Source: Bryobacterales bacterium (GTDB taxonomy: Bacteria > Acidobacteriota > Terriglobia > Bryobacterales > Bryobacteraceae). Taken from it: 64,000 bases of DNA. The notes beneath the pieces were generated by a model. It did no database searches. It was given only the letters and a program-made list of their open reading frames with translations, and was not told where the DNA came from. Below are positions 1 through 8,887 of the stretch, in pieces. The position numbers and the translations under genes are program-made. Where the stretch lies: assembly GCA_016713735.1 (NCBI GenBank), contig JADJOP010000001.1:496001-560000 (forward strand), written 5' to 3'. Position 1 is the first letter of the stretch; each line of letters begins with the position of its first letter.

Positions 1-8
1 AGCCAGTC

Positions 9-692
9 ATGATTCAGTGCAAGGATGGGCATTTCTACGATCCGGCCAAACACTCCGCCTGTCCCTGGTGCGTGCAACCCTTCGATGTCGGCGGCGAGGG
101 CAAGACCACGCCGCTGCGGCCCGTGATGGAAGATGCCGGCAAGACGACGCCTCTGCGCTCGCCCGTGGCTGCTCCGTCGGAGGACACCAACATTAGCGGC
201 GCCGAGGCCAAGACACGGCCGCTGTATGCCGCGCATCCGCCAGCTCCGGGGCCGCTTCCCGTTGCGTTTCCTGCCGCTGGGCCCGCCGCTTCGCCGGCCG
301 GTTTGCCCGCCGCGGTCCAGGCCGCGCCGCCAGCCGCGCCCACCACCGCCCCGCTCGAACCCGTCGTGGGCTGGCTGGTGGCCATGCAAGGCCCCGAGCG
401 CGGCCACGATTTCCGCCTGCGCGCGGAACGCAACTTTGTCGGCCGCGGGCCGGAGAACGATGTGGTCATCGCGGGCGACCCGCGCGTTTCCCGCCTCCGC
501 CACGCCATCGTCACCTTTGAACCCCGCAAGCGCGTCTTTTACCTCTCCCCAGGCGACGCCTCCGGCCTCGTCTACCTCAACGACGAACTGCTCGACAAGA
601 CCGTGCCCATCGCCCCCAACGACGTGATCGAGATCGGCGACACCACGCTCAAACTCGTGCCGTTTGTCACGGCGGACTTCAACTGGTCGTAA
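9..692 (+). CDS. FHA-domain protein with N-terminal Cys-rich segment and repeated KTTPLR motifs
   Basis: 227 aa. The N-terminus has Cys4, Cys18 and Cys21 (CPWC), a partial zinc-ribbon-like segment. Residues 32-37 and 45-50 both read KTTPLR and 68-73 reads KTRPLY, followed by an Ala/Pro-rich linker to about residue 118. The C-terminal half is an FHA domain: GRGPENDVVI near 145-154 and a following SRLRHA segment, which in FHA folds contact phosphothreonine. No signal peptide or membrane segment, so probably cytoplasmic. It is first in a close same-strand series with two PP2C phosphatases, a protease-FHA protein and a Ser/Thr kinase, so it is likely a phospho-dependent adaptor or kinase substrate. 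The Thr motifs as phosphosites are inference. The ATG lies 8 nt from the window edge, so its upstream context is cut. Confidence 0.85.
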   Translation: MIQCKDGHFYDPAKHSACPWCVQPFDVGGEGKTTPLRPVMEDAGKTTPLRSPVAAPSEDTNISGAEAKTRPLYAAHPPAPGPLPVAFPAAGPAASPAGLPAAVQAAPPAAPTTAPLEPVVGWLVAMQGPERGHDFRLRAERNFVGRGPENDVVIAGDPRVSRLRHAIVTFEPRKRVFYLSPGDASGLVYLNDELLDKTVPIAPNDVIEIGDTTLKLVPFVTADFNWS

Positions 693-701
693 ACTCTCCC
701 C

Positions 702-1892
702 ATGGGTTACCGGTTCGGCAACGCACAGCACGTCGGAGCGAGGCAGCAGCAACAGGACTCCTTCGGCTTCAGCGATTCCCACGATGAGGCCCTGGCCGCG
801 CACGCCGGCTTCCTGGCCGTGGTCGCCGACGGTATGGGCGGGCTCGCGCATGGCGACGCCGCCAGCCGCACCGCGGTGCGCAGTTTCCTGCAAGCCTATC
901 GCTCGAAGACGCCGGACGAGTCGATTTCCCGAGCCCTCGAACGCTCCCTGCGCGAGGCCAACCTGGATGTGAATACGCTCGCCTCCACCCTCGGCCAGAG
1001 CGGCGAGATGGGCACCACACTGGTGGCCGCCGTGTTCCATGGCGAGGACCTCTACTGGGCCTCCTGCGGCGACTCGGCGATTTTTTTGCACCGCGATGGC
1101 GAACTCACGCTGCTGAATGCGCAGCATGTATATGCACGGGTTTTGGACGAACGCGCCGCGCGCGGGGAGCTTTCCACCGAGGAGGCTTTGGGCGACCCCC
1201 AGCGCGAAGCGCTCACCAGCCACCTCGGCCAGGCCGAACTGGAGGAGATCGACGTGTCGGCCCACCCCTTTGCCGTGCGCGAAGGCGACACTCTGCTGCT
1301 GGCCAGTGACGGCCTGTTTAAGACCCTGCCGGAGCGCGACATCGCCGCCCTGGTCGGCTCCGGCGACAATGTCCAGGCGGCCTGCGAGCGCCTCGTGGCC
1401 ACTGTTCTCGCCCGCCAGCGCAAGGGGCAGGACAACGTGACCGTCGTCGCCATTGGCGTCGGCAATGCCCCCGTCGCGGCGGCCCCGCCGCCACCCGAAC
1501 CGGTGCGCGACCGGGCCAGTGAAGCGCTGGCGGCGCGCGAACTGGCCGCGCGCGAATTGGCCGCCCGGAACATCGTCGAAGCGCGCCTGGCCGCCGCGCC
1601 CCCGCCGCCCAAAGCCGCCTTGTGGAAGATCCTTGTGCCGGCGTTGCTGTTCGTCCTGGTGGTGGCCGCCGCCGGCTTCTTCGCCTGGCGCCGCATTGCC
1701 GCGCCGGCCGCCGGCGCACCGGAGCGCACCGCCGGCAAGGAAGGCTTCGACACCAGCAAACTACCGCCGGCCAAACCCGCCTCCAGCGGCAAGGAAGAGG
1801 CTCCCGTGGAGTTTGAACCGCTCAAACCGGCTGAAGTGGAAGCGCCGCCCGCGGCCGCTCCGCCTGCGCAAAATGAGAAGAAGCAGCCATGA
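702..1892 (+). CDS. PP2C-family Ser/Thr phosphatase with C-terminal membrane anchor
   Basis: 396 aa. The PP2C domain occupies about residues 1-250, with metal-binding signatures ADGMGG near residue 43, SCGDSA near 121, LASDGLF near 202 and DNVTVV near 244. An Ala/Arg/Glu-rich linker follows, then one hydrophobic segment near 310-330 (LVPALLFVLVVAAAGFFAW) and a Pro/Lys/Glu-rich tail. The catalytic domain should therefore be cytoplasmic and membrane-tethered. It starts 9 nt after the FHA gene and its stop overlaps the next start (ATGA). Known role of the family: Mn/Mg-dependent removal of phosphate from Ser/Thr. Here it likely opposes the kinase encoded at 4132. Confidence 0.9.
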   Translation: MGYRFGNAQHVGARQQQQDSFGFSDSHDEALAAHAGFLAVVADGMGGLAHGDAASRTAVRSFLQAYRSKTPDESISRALERSLREANLDVNTLASTLGQSGEMGTTLVAAVFHGEDLYWASCGDSAIFLHRDGELTLLNAQHVYARVLDERAARGELSTEEALGDPQREALTSHLGQAELEEIDVSAHPFAVREGDTLLLASDGLFKTLPERDIAALVGSGDNVQAACERLVATVLARQRKGQDNVTVVAIGVGNAPVAAAPPPPEPVRDRASEALAARELAARELAARNIVEARLAAAPPPPKAALWKILVPALLFVLVVAAAGFFAWRRIAAPAAGAPERTAGKEGFDTSKLPPAKPASSGKEEAPVEFEPLKPAEVEAPPAAAPPAQNEKKQP

Positions 1893-3265
1893 CCGCCCGC
1901 TTGCCCCTCGCCGTTCTTCTGCCGGCCCTCTGGAGCATCGCCGTCGTCGCGCCCCCCCTGCGGGCCGCCCCCCCGGTGGCCGAAATGAAGAGCCAGACGC
2001 CGCTCATCATCCTCGCCTACCAGGGCGCCAACGAATCCACCGGATCGAGCACCGGCACCGGCTTCTTCGTCACGACCACGCACATCGTCACCAACTGGCA
2101 TGTCTGCTGCATGCTGCCCGAAGGCGTCACGAAGAAGGTGGTCCTGGCCGGCCGCACGAAGGAAGACCTGCAGCCGGCCACTGTGCTCTGGAGCTCGCAA
2201 ACCAAGGACCTCGCCGTGCTCCGGCTCGACAAACCCGTGCAGGTAAAGCCGGTCGCCTTTGCCCGCTTCCCTTCCCTCAGCGAGGGCATGGACGTGTGGG
2301 CCGTGGGTTACCCCGGCGCGGCCGGCCGTATGGCCAAGAGCGAGGGGCTCTTCCGCTCGTCGATCACCAAGGGCGTCATCAGCAAAATGGACACGCGCTC
2401 GGTGAGCAACGGCCAGGAGAGCGTGAAGCTGATCCAGACCGACGCGTCCATCAACGCCGGCAACTCCGGCGGGCCGCTGTTTGACAGCTGCGGCCGCGTG
2501 GTGGGCGTCAACGTCACCAAGGCGCTGGTGACGGTGCTCGATTCGCGCGGCAATCCGGTGCGCGTGCCCGAAGCCGACGGCATCGGCTGGAGCGTGGACA
2601 TCCGCGAACTGTTGCCTGAGCTGGACCGCCTCAGCGTGCGCTATGAAGCCTTCGACAGCGTCTGCGAAACGGGCGGCTCGACGAGCAGCGGCTTCGGCGG
2701 CGTCATCCTGGCGGCGCAGATTCTGCTGCTGCTGGCCACGCTCGTGGTGGGCGCGGTGGTGGTGCGCAAGAAGGTGGCCCCGGCGATTGCCACGGCCGTC
2801 ACCCAGCGGCGCTTTGCCGCGCATCCGCCGCAGCAGCAGCCGCAGCAGCAGCCACAGCCGCAACAACAGCCCCAGCAGCACCAGCCGCCCCCGCCGCCCC
2901 TGCAGAACATGCCGCAGCAGCAGGCGGCCAAGCCCGTCGTGCGTCCGCGCGTGACGCTGCTCGGCCTTGCCGGCGAATATGCCGGGCAGCGCCTGCCGCT
3001 GCTCGTCCAGGGCCTGACGCTGGGGCGCGACGCGGCCGTTTCCAACGTCGTCTTCGCCGCCGGCACGCCGGGCATCAGCAAGCGCCACTGCCGCGTCTAT
3101 TTTGATCAGGGCCGCGTGATGGTGGAAGACACCTACTCTTCGCACGGCACCTTTCTCGGCACCGGCGAGCGGCTGAAGCCGGGCGAACCGCGGGAACTGC
3201 AAACGGGCGAGGAGATCCGGCTGGCCGACGAGCGCGTCGCCTTCCGCCTGGAGCGAAACTCATGA
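1889..3265 (+). CDS. Trypsin-like (S1C) serine protease fused to a membrane segment and FHA domain
   Basis: 458 aa. Signal peptide at 1-27, then a trypsin-like domain with an intact triad: His in TNWHVC (near 2098), Asp in KDLAVLRLD (near 2210) and Ser in NAGNSGGPLF (near 2465). A transmembrane segment follows at 2700-2770 (GVILAAQILLLLATLVVGAVVV), then a Gln/Pro-rich linker (2815-2935), then an FHA domain (TLGRDAAVSNVVF, GISKRHCRV, SSHGTFLG). The topology implies a periplasmic protease joined across the membrane to a cytoplasmic phosphothreonine reader, a way to couple proteolysis outside to phospho-signalling inside. It overlaps both neighbours by 4 nt, indicating translational coupling. 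Confidence 0.88.
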   Translation: MTARLPLAVLLPALWSIAVVAPPLRAAPPVAEMKSQTPLIILAYQGANESTGSSTGTGFFVTTTHIVTNWHVCCMLPEGVTKKVVLAGRTKEDLQPATVLWSSQTKDLAVLRLDKPVQVKPVAFARFPSLSEGMDVWAVGYPGAAGRMAKSEGLFRSSITKGVISKMDTRSVSNGQESVKLIQTDASINAGNSGGPLFDSCGRVVGVNVTKALVTVLDSRGNPVRVPEADGIGWSVDIRELLPELDRLSVRYEAFDSVCETGGSTSSGFGGVILAAQILLLLATLVVGAVVVRKKVAPAIATAVTQRRFAAHPPQQQPQQQPQPQQQPQQHQPPPPPLQNMPQQQAAKPVVRPRVTLLGLAGEYAGQRLPLLVQGLTLGRDAAVSNVVFAAGTPGISKRHCRVYFDQGRVMVEDTYSSHGTFLGTGERLKPGEPRELQTGEEIRLADERVAFRLERNS

Positions 3266-4131
3266 GCGCAGCCGCCCTCGCCTTCGACACAGCCGTGCTG
3301 AGCAGCGCCGGCGGCCGCGAGGTGAATCAGGACGAGGCCCGCTTTGCCGCCGAAGGGCAAGGCGGCTGCTGGGTGCTCTGCGACGGCCTCGGTGGCCATG
3401 GCGGAGGCGAGACCGCCGCCCGCATCGCCGCCACCAACGTGCTGCAGAGCTACGCTCAATTCGCCGAATGCTCCGAGCCGGCCCTGCGCACTTACCTCGA
3501 ATCGGCCCGCCGCGCCGTGCTCGCAGAACGCGGCCAGAACCCCTACCTGGCGGCGATGAATTCCACCATCGTCCTGCTCGTGGCCGGCGGCGGCCAGGCC
3601 CTCTGGGCCCACGCCGGCGATTCCCGCCTCTACTGGTTCCGCGCCGGCCGCCTGCGCCACCAGACGCGCGACCACAGCGTGCCCCAATCGCTCGCCGACG
3701 CCGGACAGATCACCGCCAAGCAAATCCGCTTTCACGAAGACCGCAACAAGCTGCTGCGCAGCCTCGCCGGCGGCGAAACGCTCGAAGCCAGCCTCGCCCC
3801 GGAAGCGGTACACTTGATACCCGGCGACTCATTTCTCATGGCCAGCGACGGCTTATGGGAACTGGTGAACGAAACGGAGATGGAGGTGGAACTCGCCCGC
3901 TCATCCACGGCCGAAGGCTGGTTGAAGGGACTGGAGACGCGCCTGCGCTCCCGCTCCTATTCGGGCCACGACAACTACTCCGCCATCGCCCTGCGCGTTC
4001 ACGAGGCGCCGCCTCCCGCGCCGGTTCCCGCGCCCCAATCGCAGCCGGCCAGGCTCCAAACCGCCTCGTCCATCGAACTGCCCAAGACCGAGCGGCCGCT
4101 GCCGCGCATCAAGTCAGGAGGACCGAGCTAG
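3262..4131 (+). CDS. Soluble PP2C-family Ser/Thr phosphatase
   Basis: 289 aa. This is the second PP2C of the cluster: NQDEARF near residue 18, CDGLGGHGGGE near 40, HAGDSRLYWF near 116, MASDGLWELV near 193 and GHDNYSAIAL near 235 match PP2C metal and phosphate motifs. No membrane segment, with a Pro-rich tail of about 40 residues. Compared with the membrane-anchored phosphatase at 702 this one is shorter and looks cytosolic, resembling PppA/Stp phosphatases that partner kinases. It overlaps the protease gene by 4 nt and abuts the kinase gene with no gap, so it belongs to the same operon. Confidence 0.88.
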   Translation: MSAAALAFDTAVLSSAGGREVNQDEARFAAEGQGGCWVLCDGLGGHGGGETAARIAATNVLQSYAQFAECSEPALRTYLESARRAVLAERGQNPYLAAMNSTIVLLVAGGGQALWAHAGDSRLYWFRAGRLRHQTRDHSVPQSLADAGQITAKQIRFHEDRNKLLRSLAGGETLEASLAPEAVHLIPGDSFLMASDGLWELVNETEMEVELARSSTAEGWLKGLETRLRSRSYSGHDNYSAIALRVHEAPPPAPVPAPQSQPARLQTASSIELPKTERPLPRIKSGGPS

Positions 4132-4134
4132 TTG
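4116..4134 (+). promoter_or_regulatory. Ribosome binding site deciding a TTG start
   Basis: AGGAGG at 4116-4121 is followed after 10 nt by TTG. It lies inside the last codons of the upstream phosphatase gene, so the two genes are translationally linked. Confidence 0.7.
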
Positions 4135-6387
4135 TTCGACGCGAATCAGCACTGCATGGGCTGCATGGAGCCGCTCACCGGCACGCCGCAGTGCGAGCGG
4201 TGCGGCTACGTGGCGGGCACCACGCCCGAGTCGCCTCTCTACCTGATGCCGGGCACGATCCTCAAACAGCAGTACGTCGTCGGCCGCGTGCTCGGCCACG
4301 GCGGCTTCGGCATCACCTACATCGGCTTCGACATGCTGCTCGACGCCAAGGTGGCCATCAAGGAATACTTCCCGCAAGGCGTCGCCATCCGCACCGGTTC
4401 GGACCCCACCGTGGTGCCCTATTCGGGCAACGCCAAGATGCATTACGACTGGGGGCTGGAACGATTCCTCGATGAGGCGCGCATCGTGCGCAAGTTCAAG
4501 GACCACCCCAACGTGGTCAGCGTGGAAAACTTCTTTCCTGAAAACGGCACCGCCTACATGGTGCTCGAATTCCTCGACGGCATCACCTTCCTCAAGTTCA
4601 TCGAACGCCGCGGAGGGCGGGTCGACTGGGCGACCACGCTGCGCATCATGACGCCGGTGATGGATGCCCTGCGCGAGGTTCACTCGCACAGCTTCCTGCA
4701 CCGCGACATCAGCCCGGACAACATCTACCTGATGCGCAACGGCATGGTGAAGGTGATCGATTTTGGCGCAGCCCGGCAGGCCCTGGGCCAGGCCAGCCAG
4801 AACATGAGCATGATCTTCAAGGGCGGCTACACGCCCCCCGAGCAGTATCAGGAGCGCGGCAAGCAGGGCCCGTGGACCGACGTCTACGCCACCGGCAGCA
4901 CGTTTTACCGCGCCCTCACCGGACGCATGCCGCCGCCGGCGCCTGACCGGCTTGCGGGCGTGGCACTCGATCCGCCGTCCGCGCTAGGCGCCGATATCCC
5001 ACGCAAAGAGGAAGCCATCCTGCTCGCGGCGCTCAGCCTCGAATCAGACAAACGCTTCCAGAACATGGGCGCGTTCCAGGCCGCGCTCACCGGCACGGCC
5101 AAGCCCGGAGCAGCGCCCGGACCGCAGGCCTCGCCCTCTCCCCAGCCTCACCCCACACCCCATCCAGCCCCAGGCCCCGCCTACGCGCCGCCCAAGCCGG
5201 TGCCCCCCAAGCAGTCCTGGCCGAAGTGGATGCTGCCACTGGCGGCGGCCGTGCTGTTGCTGCTCACGGTGGCTGTTGTCGTGGCCTACCGGCGTGGCGC
5301 CTCGGAACCCGAAGGCCCCGCGGGCGGCCCTGTGCGCATCGCCCGGTTCGAGGCAAACCCCAATCCCATCGCCCCCGGCGGCAACGCCCAGTTGAGCTGG
5401 AACGTTGACAACGCCACGCAGGTGAGCATCAACGGCACCGCCGTCCGCCCCGAGGGCAACACCAGCGTCCGCATCGACTCGACGCAACAGTTCACCATGA
5501 AGGCCGCCGGCCCCGATGGCTCAGCCGATGAACGCACGCTGGTGGTGAGCCTGAATACGGACCCCATCCCGTCCCCCTCGCCCAGCCCTTCCCCAGAACC
5601 GGAGCCTGGGCCGGCGCCCGGCCCCACGCCTGGCCCCACACCAAGCCCTGTTCCGGCTCCCTCGCCACGGCCCGGCCCGACGCCGCGGCCCGATCCGGCA
5701 CCTGGGCCCTCCCCGCAACCCGGTCCAACGCCTGGTCCCATTCCCGGCCCCACGCCCACGCCGGCTCCTACTCCCGCGCCCGCGCCGCGCATCGAGGTGA
5801 GCTACTTCGTGTTCGATCCGCCCACCATCCGCGCCGGCCAGCAAACCACGCTCAAGTGGGCCGTCACCGGCGCGGCGCAGGTGATCATCGAGGGGCTGGG
5901 CGGCGTGGAGCACCAGGGCGAGCGCACCATTCGTCCCTCACGATCCACTTACGCCAAGCTGACCGCCTCCGGTCCGGGCGGCGCCACCACGGCCACGGCC
6001 ACCCTTTCCGTGGAGGCCCAGGCCGCGCCCACGCCCACGCCGTCCCCCACGCCCTCCGGCGATGCGGCCATCGAGACCTGGAACGTCATCCATGACCACA
6101 CCAGCAAGTTCATGATGAACCAGGCGTGGTCGGCCTGCGAAGGCACGCTGACGCTGCATGCCGACGGCGTCTCGTTCCTGTCCCGCTCCACGCGCGCCGA
6201 CAATTTCCGCGCCCCCTGGTCGTCGGTCCGCGAGGTGAAAACCAACCGCCTGCCCATCCAGGGCCGCCGCGCTTTCCACATTGAGCTCGCCAACGGCCGC
6301 AACTTCAACCTCATCCCCACCGACGCCTCGCCCAATGGCATTGTCGAGACCATCCTCGCCCAGAAGGCCAAGGGCGGGCGGAGGTAG
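4132..6387 (+). CDS. Membrane Ser/Thr protein kinase with zinc ribbon, Ig-like domains and Pro/Gly linker
   Basis: 751 aa. A TTG start is chosen because AGGAGG at 4116-4121 lies in the right place and no better start follows before the conserved N-terminus. Two CxxC pairs (C8/C11, C21/C24) form a zinc ribbon. The kinase domain spans about 45-320: GHGGFG loop near 57, VAIKEYFP lysine near 83, HRDISPDN near 189, DFGAAR near 209 and PPEQY near 237. One membrane segment lies near 365-385. The outside part has two Ig-like domains (FEANPNPIAPGG and FDPPTIRAGQQT types) around a Pro-Gly-Thr-Ser low-complexity linker (5560-5790), and a C-terminal domain of unknown type. It is the kinase expected to be balanced by the two PP2Cs. 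Confidence 0.9.
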   Translation: MFDANQHCMGCMEPLTGTPQCERCGYVAGTTPESPLYLMPGTILKQQYVVGRVLGHGGFGITYIGFDMLLDAKVAIKEYFPQGVAIRTGSDPTVVPYSGNAKMHYDWGLERFLDEARIVRKFKDHPNVVSVENFFPENGTAYMVLEFLDGITFLKFIERRGGRVDWATTLRIMTPVMDALREVHSHSFLHRDISPDNIYLMRNGMVKVIDFGAARQALGQASQNMSMIFKGGYTPPEQYQERGKQGPWTDVYATGSTFYRALTGRMPPPAPDRLAGVALDPPSALGADIPRKEEAILLAALSLESDKRFQNMGAFQAALTGTAKPGAAPGPQASPSPQPHPTPHPAPGPAYAPPKPVPPKQSWPKWMLPLAAAVLLLLTVAVVVAYRRGASEPEGPAGGPVRIARFEANPNPIAPGGNAQLSWNVDNATQVSINGTAVRPEGNTSVRIDSTQQFTMKAAGPDGSADERTLVVSLNTDPIPSPSPSPSPEPEPGPAPGPTPGPTPSPVPAPSPRPGPTPRPDPAPGPSPQPGPTPGPIPGPTPTPAPTPAPAPRIEVSYFVFDPPTIRAGQQTTLKWAVTGAAQVIIEGLGGVEHQGERTIRPSRSTYAKLTASGPGGATTATATLSVEAQAAPTPTPSPTPSGDAAIETWNVIHDHTSKFMMNQAWSACEGTLTLHADGVSFLSRSTRADNFRAPWSSVREVKTNRLPIQGRRAFHIELANGRNFNLIPTDASPNGIVETILAQKAKGGRR

Positions 6388-6406
6388 GGGGTGCGGGCAG
6401 CCTTGC

Positions 6407-6421
6407 TACACTAACCCCGTG
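6407..6421 (+). promoter_or_regulatory. Leaderless-type promoter -10 box before the CHAT gene
   Basis: TACACT at 6407-6412 is followed by AACCCC and then GTG at 6419. A -10 hexamer ending 6 nt before a start codon places transcription initiation at the start codon itself. The same arrangement (TACACTAAC plus 3 nt) precedes the gene at 15069. No Shine-Dalgarno is visible. No convincing -35 was found. Confidence 0.5.
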
Positions 6422-8875
6422 AAGCGGCTTGCCTGCGCCCTGCTCACCGCCCTGCACCTGCTGGCGCAGCCGCCCGCCACGGCCCCGCAAGCGCCCCCCC
6501 AAACGGCACGTGACCCCCGCTCCCTCGAAGCCAGCGCTCTCTACAAACAGGCCCGTGCCATCGCCGCCAACGACCCTGCCGCGGCCATCGAACTCTACCG
6601 CAAAGCCCTCGCCCTGCGCGAAGCCACCGGCGAGCGCTTCGACGAGGCCCTCACCGCGCACAACCTGGCCAGCGCCTATTGGACCATCGGCGCCAACGAC
6701 GACGCCCTGCCGCTCTTCCAGCGCGCCCTCGCCATCCGCACCGAGTTGAACGACACCGTCGGTCTCGGCTACACCCACTACGCCATCGCCATTACCCATT
6801 GGACCTGGGGCGACGCCGAAGCCGCCCTCGCTTCCTACGACCGCGCGCTGGCCCTGTGGCGTGAGCAGAACAACATCGCCGGACAGGCCGACGTGCTCAA
6901 CGCCACAGGCCTGGCGCTGATGTCGCTGGGCGAGCCCGCCCGAGCCGAAGAGCGCTACCGGCAGGCCCTGCCGCTCTGGCAGAAGGCCAAGCATGCGGCC
7001 GGCGAAGGCTACACGCGCAGCAACCTCGGCATGCTGCAGTTTGCCGCACGACGGCATGACGCGGCGGCGGTCGAGTACAGCCGCGCCCTCGAACTGCTCA
7101 CGGCAGCCAAGGACAACCGCGGCATCGCCTACGTCCGCCACAATCAGGGCGACCTCGCCGCCGCACGGGGCCAGTTTGCCGCCGCCATTGAGTCCTACCA
7201 GGCTTCGCTTGCCAGCAAGCGCGCCGTCGACGATAAGTACGGCATCGCGCTCACCTTGACGCGCCTTGCCGAAGCGCAGCGTGCCGGCGACGACTGGACG
7301 GCTGCGCTCAATTCCGCCCGTGAGTCGCTGGCGCTGCAGCGAGCGACGGGCAACCGCACCGGGGAAACAGCCACGCTGGCCGTGCTGGCGCGCATTGCCG
7401 GGGCGCGCGGCGATCGCGCCGAAGCGCTGGCCTACGCCGCCCAGGCCGTCGAGCTGTCGGAGACCACGCGCGCCGCCCTTTCGAACAACGAGCTCCGCAC
7501 CAGCTACTTTGCCACCCAGCGCCAGCTCTACGCTCAGCTCATCGCCCTGCAGTTGGAGGGCGGGCTGACCGAGGCCGCCCTGGAGACCAGCGAACGCAGC
7601 CGCGCCCGCGTGTTGCTTGATGCCGTTAGTGACGAGCGCATCGCCCTGCCCGAGGCAGGAGCGGGCGAGCGGCGCGCCCTGGAGCGCCAGATCCGCGCCG
7701 CCGTGGAACGCCGCAACACAAAGGCCGCCGATGAGCTTCTCCATCGCTGGGCAGCGCTCGATGCCAAGCTGCGCGCGGGCAACACAGCCGGCAACGCCGC
7801 ACCGGCCACTGTTGCCGCCATCCGTGGGCAGCTTCTCGACCCCGATACCGCCCTCATCGAGTATTTCGCCGGCGACGACCGCGGCCACGCCTGGCTGCTC
7901 ACGGAGGGCCAGGTTCAGGTGATCCCGCTGCCGGCGCGCTCCGTTCTGGAGACGCAGGTGCGCCGCTACCGGCAAGCCCTCACCGCGCGCGGCGACGCCA
8001 AGCCCGGGGAAACCGCCGAAGCCCGCGCCGCCCGCATCGCCGCCGCCGATGCCACGCTGAGCGCCGCCGCCCGCGCTCTCAGCGACGCGCTTCTAGTCCC
8101 GCTGGCGCGCCACATCCGCGCCAAACGGCTGCTCATCATCCCCGACGGCCCACTGCATCAACTGCCGTTCGCGGCCCTGCCCCTGGCCGGCGGGCTGCTG
8201 CTCGATCGCGCCGAGGTGGTCACCTTGCCCTCGGCCTCGGTCGCCCTGCAACTGCGCTCGCGGCCCGCCTCGGGGACGGCAGGCTCGGGCCTGGCCATCG
8301 TCGCCGATCCCGCCTTCGATGCCAACTGGGCCCCCCTGCCCATGACCGCCCTGGAAGCGCGGGCCATCCGCAAGCTCGCCCCGGCCGCCCGCGCCCTTAC
8401 CGGCCCGGACGCCACCCGCGCCGCCCTCCTCCAGCCGTCCATCCTCGGCGCCTCCATCCTCCATCTGGCCACCCACGCCCGCGCCGAATCCGAACACCCC
8501 GCCCTGGCCCGCATCGCCCTCGCCGGCGGCGGCCAGCTCACTCTCGCCGACATCTATGGCATGCCCCTGCGCTCGCGCCTGGTGGTGCTCTCCGGCTGCG
8601 AGACGGCGCTCGGCCGCGAGGTGGCCGGCGAAGGTCCGGTGGGTCTCGCCCGTGCTTTCTTCTATGCCGGAGCCCGCACCGTGGTGGCCAGCCTGTGGAA
8701 CGTGCAGGACCGCGCCACGGCCGAGTTGATGCGCCACTTCTACCAGGGCCTGCTCACCCGCCGTCTCTCCCCCTCAGCCGCCCTCCGCCGGGCACAACTT
8801 ACCTTGCGCAACGACTCCCGTTGGACTCATGCTTATTACTGGGCGCCGTTTCTCATCGGAGGAGATTGGCGTTGA
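6419..8875 (+). CDS. Exported TPR-CHAT domain protein (caspase-like peptidase)
   Basis: 818 aa from GTG at 6419. That start is preferred over frame-open sequence inside the kinase gene because it yields a signal peptide (VKRLACALLTALHLLAQ) and has a -10 box just upstream. Residues about 35-400 are tetratricopeptide repeats (ALALREATGERFDEALTAHN type). Residues about 480-818 are a CHAT domain: LLIIPDGPLHQLPFAALPL, HLATHARAE (candidate catalytic His, near 8470) and VVLSGCETALG (candidate catalytic Cys, near 8594), with GLARAFFYAGARTVVASLW downstream. Both catalytic residues are present. CHAT proteases act in caspase-like cleavage of specific partners; the substrate here is unknown. The position after the kinase operon suggests a linked signalling or protein-quality role. 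Confidence 0.85.
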   Translation: MKRLACALLTALHLLAQPPATAPQAPPQTARDPRSLEASALYKQARAIAANDPAAAIELYRKALALREATGERFDEALTAHNLASAYWTIGANDDALPLFQRALAIRTELNDTVGLGYTHYAIAITHWTWGDAEAALASYDRALALWREQNNIAGQADVLNATGLALMSLGEPARAEERYRQALPLWQKAKHAAGEGYTRSNLGMLQFAARRHDAAAVEYSRALELLTAAKDNRGIAYVRHNQGDLAAARGQFAAAIESYQASLASKRAVDDKYGIALTLTRLAEAQRAGDDWTAALNSARESLALQRATGNRTGETATLAVLARIAGARGDRAEALAYAAQAVELSETTRAALSNNELRTSYFATQRQLYAQLIALQLEGGLTEAALETSERSRARVLLDAVSDERIALPEAGAGERRALERQIRAAVERRNTKAADELLHRWAALDAKLRAGNTAGNAAPATVAAIRGQLLDPDTALIEYFAGDDRGHAWLLTEGQVQVIPLPARSVLETQVRRYRQALTARGDAKPGETAEARAARIAAADATLSAAARALSDALLVPLARHIRAKRLLIIPDGPLHQLPFAALPLAGGLLLDRAEVVTLPSASVALQLRSRPASGTAGSGLAIVADPAFDANWAPLPMTALEARAIRKLAPAARALTGPDATRAALLQPSILGASILHLATHARAESEHPALARIALAGGGQLTLADIYGMPLRSRLVVLSGCETALGREVAGEGPVGLARAFFYAGARTVVASLWNVQDRATAELMRHFYQGLLTRRLSPSAALRRAQLTLRNDSRWTHAYYWAPFLIGGDWR

Positions 8876-8887
8876 GAGAGGGATGTC

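Noticed and set aside
1052..3202. 716-codon minus-strand frame across the phosphatase and protease genes
   Set aside because: Antisense shadow; the plus-strand genes have intact catalytic motifs and overlaps.
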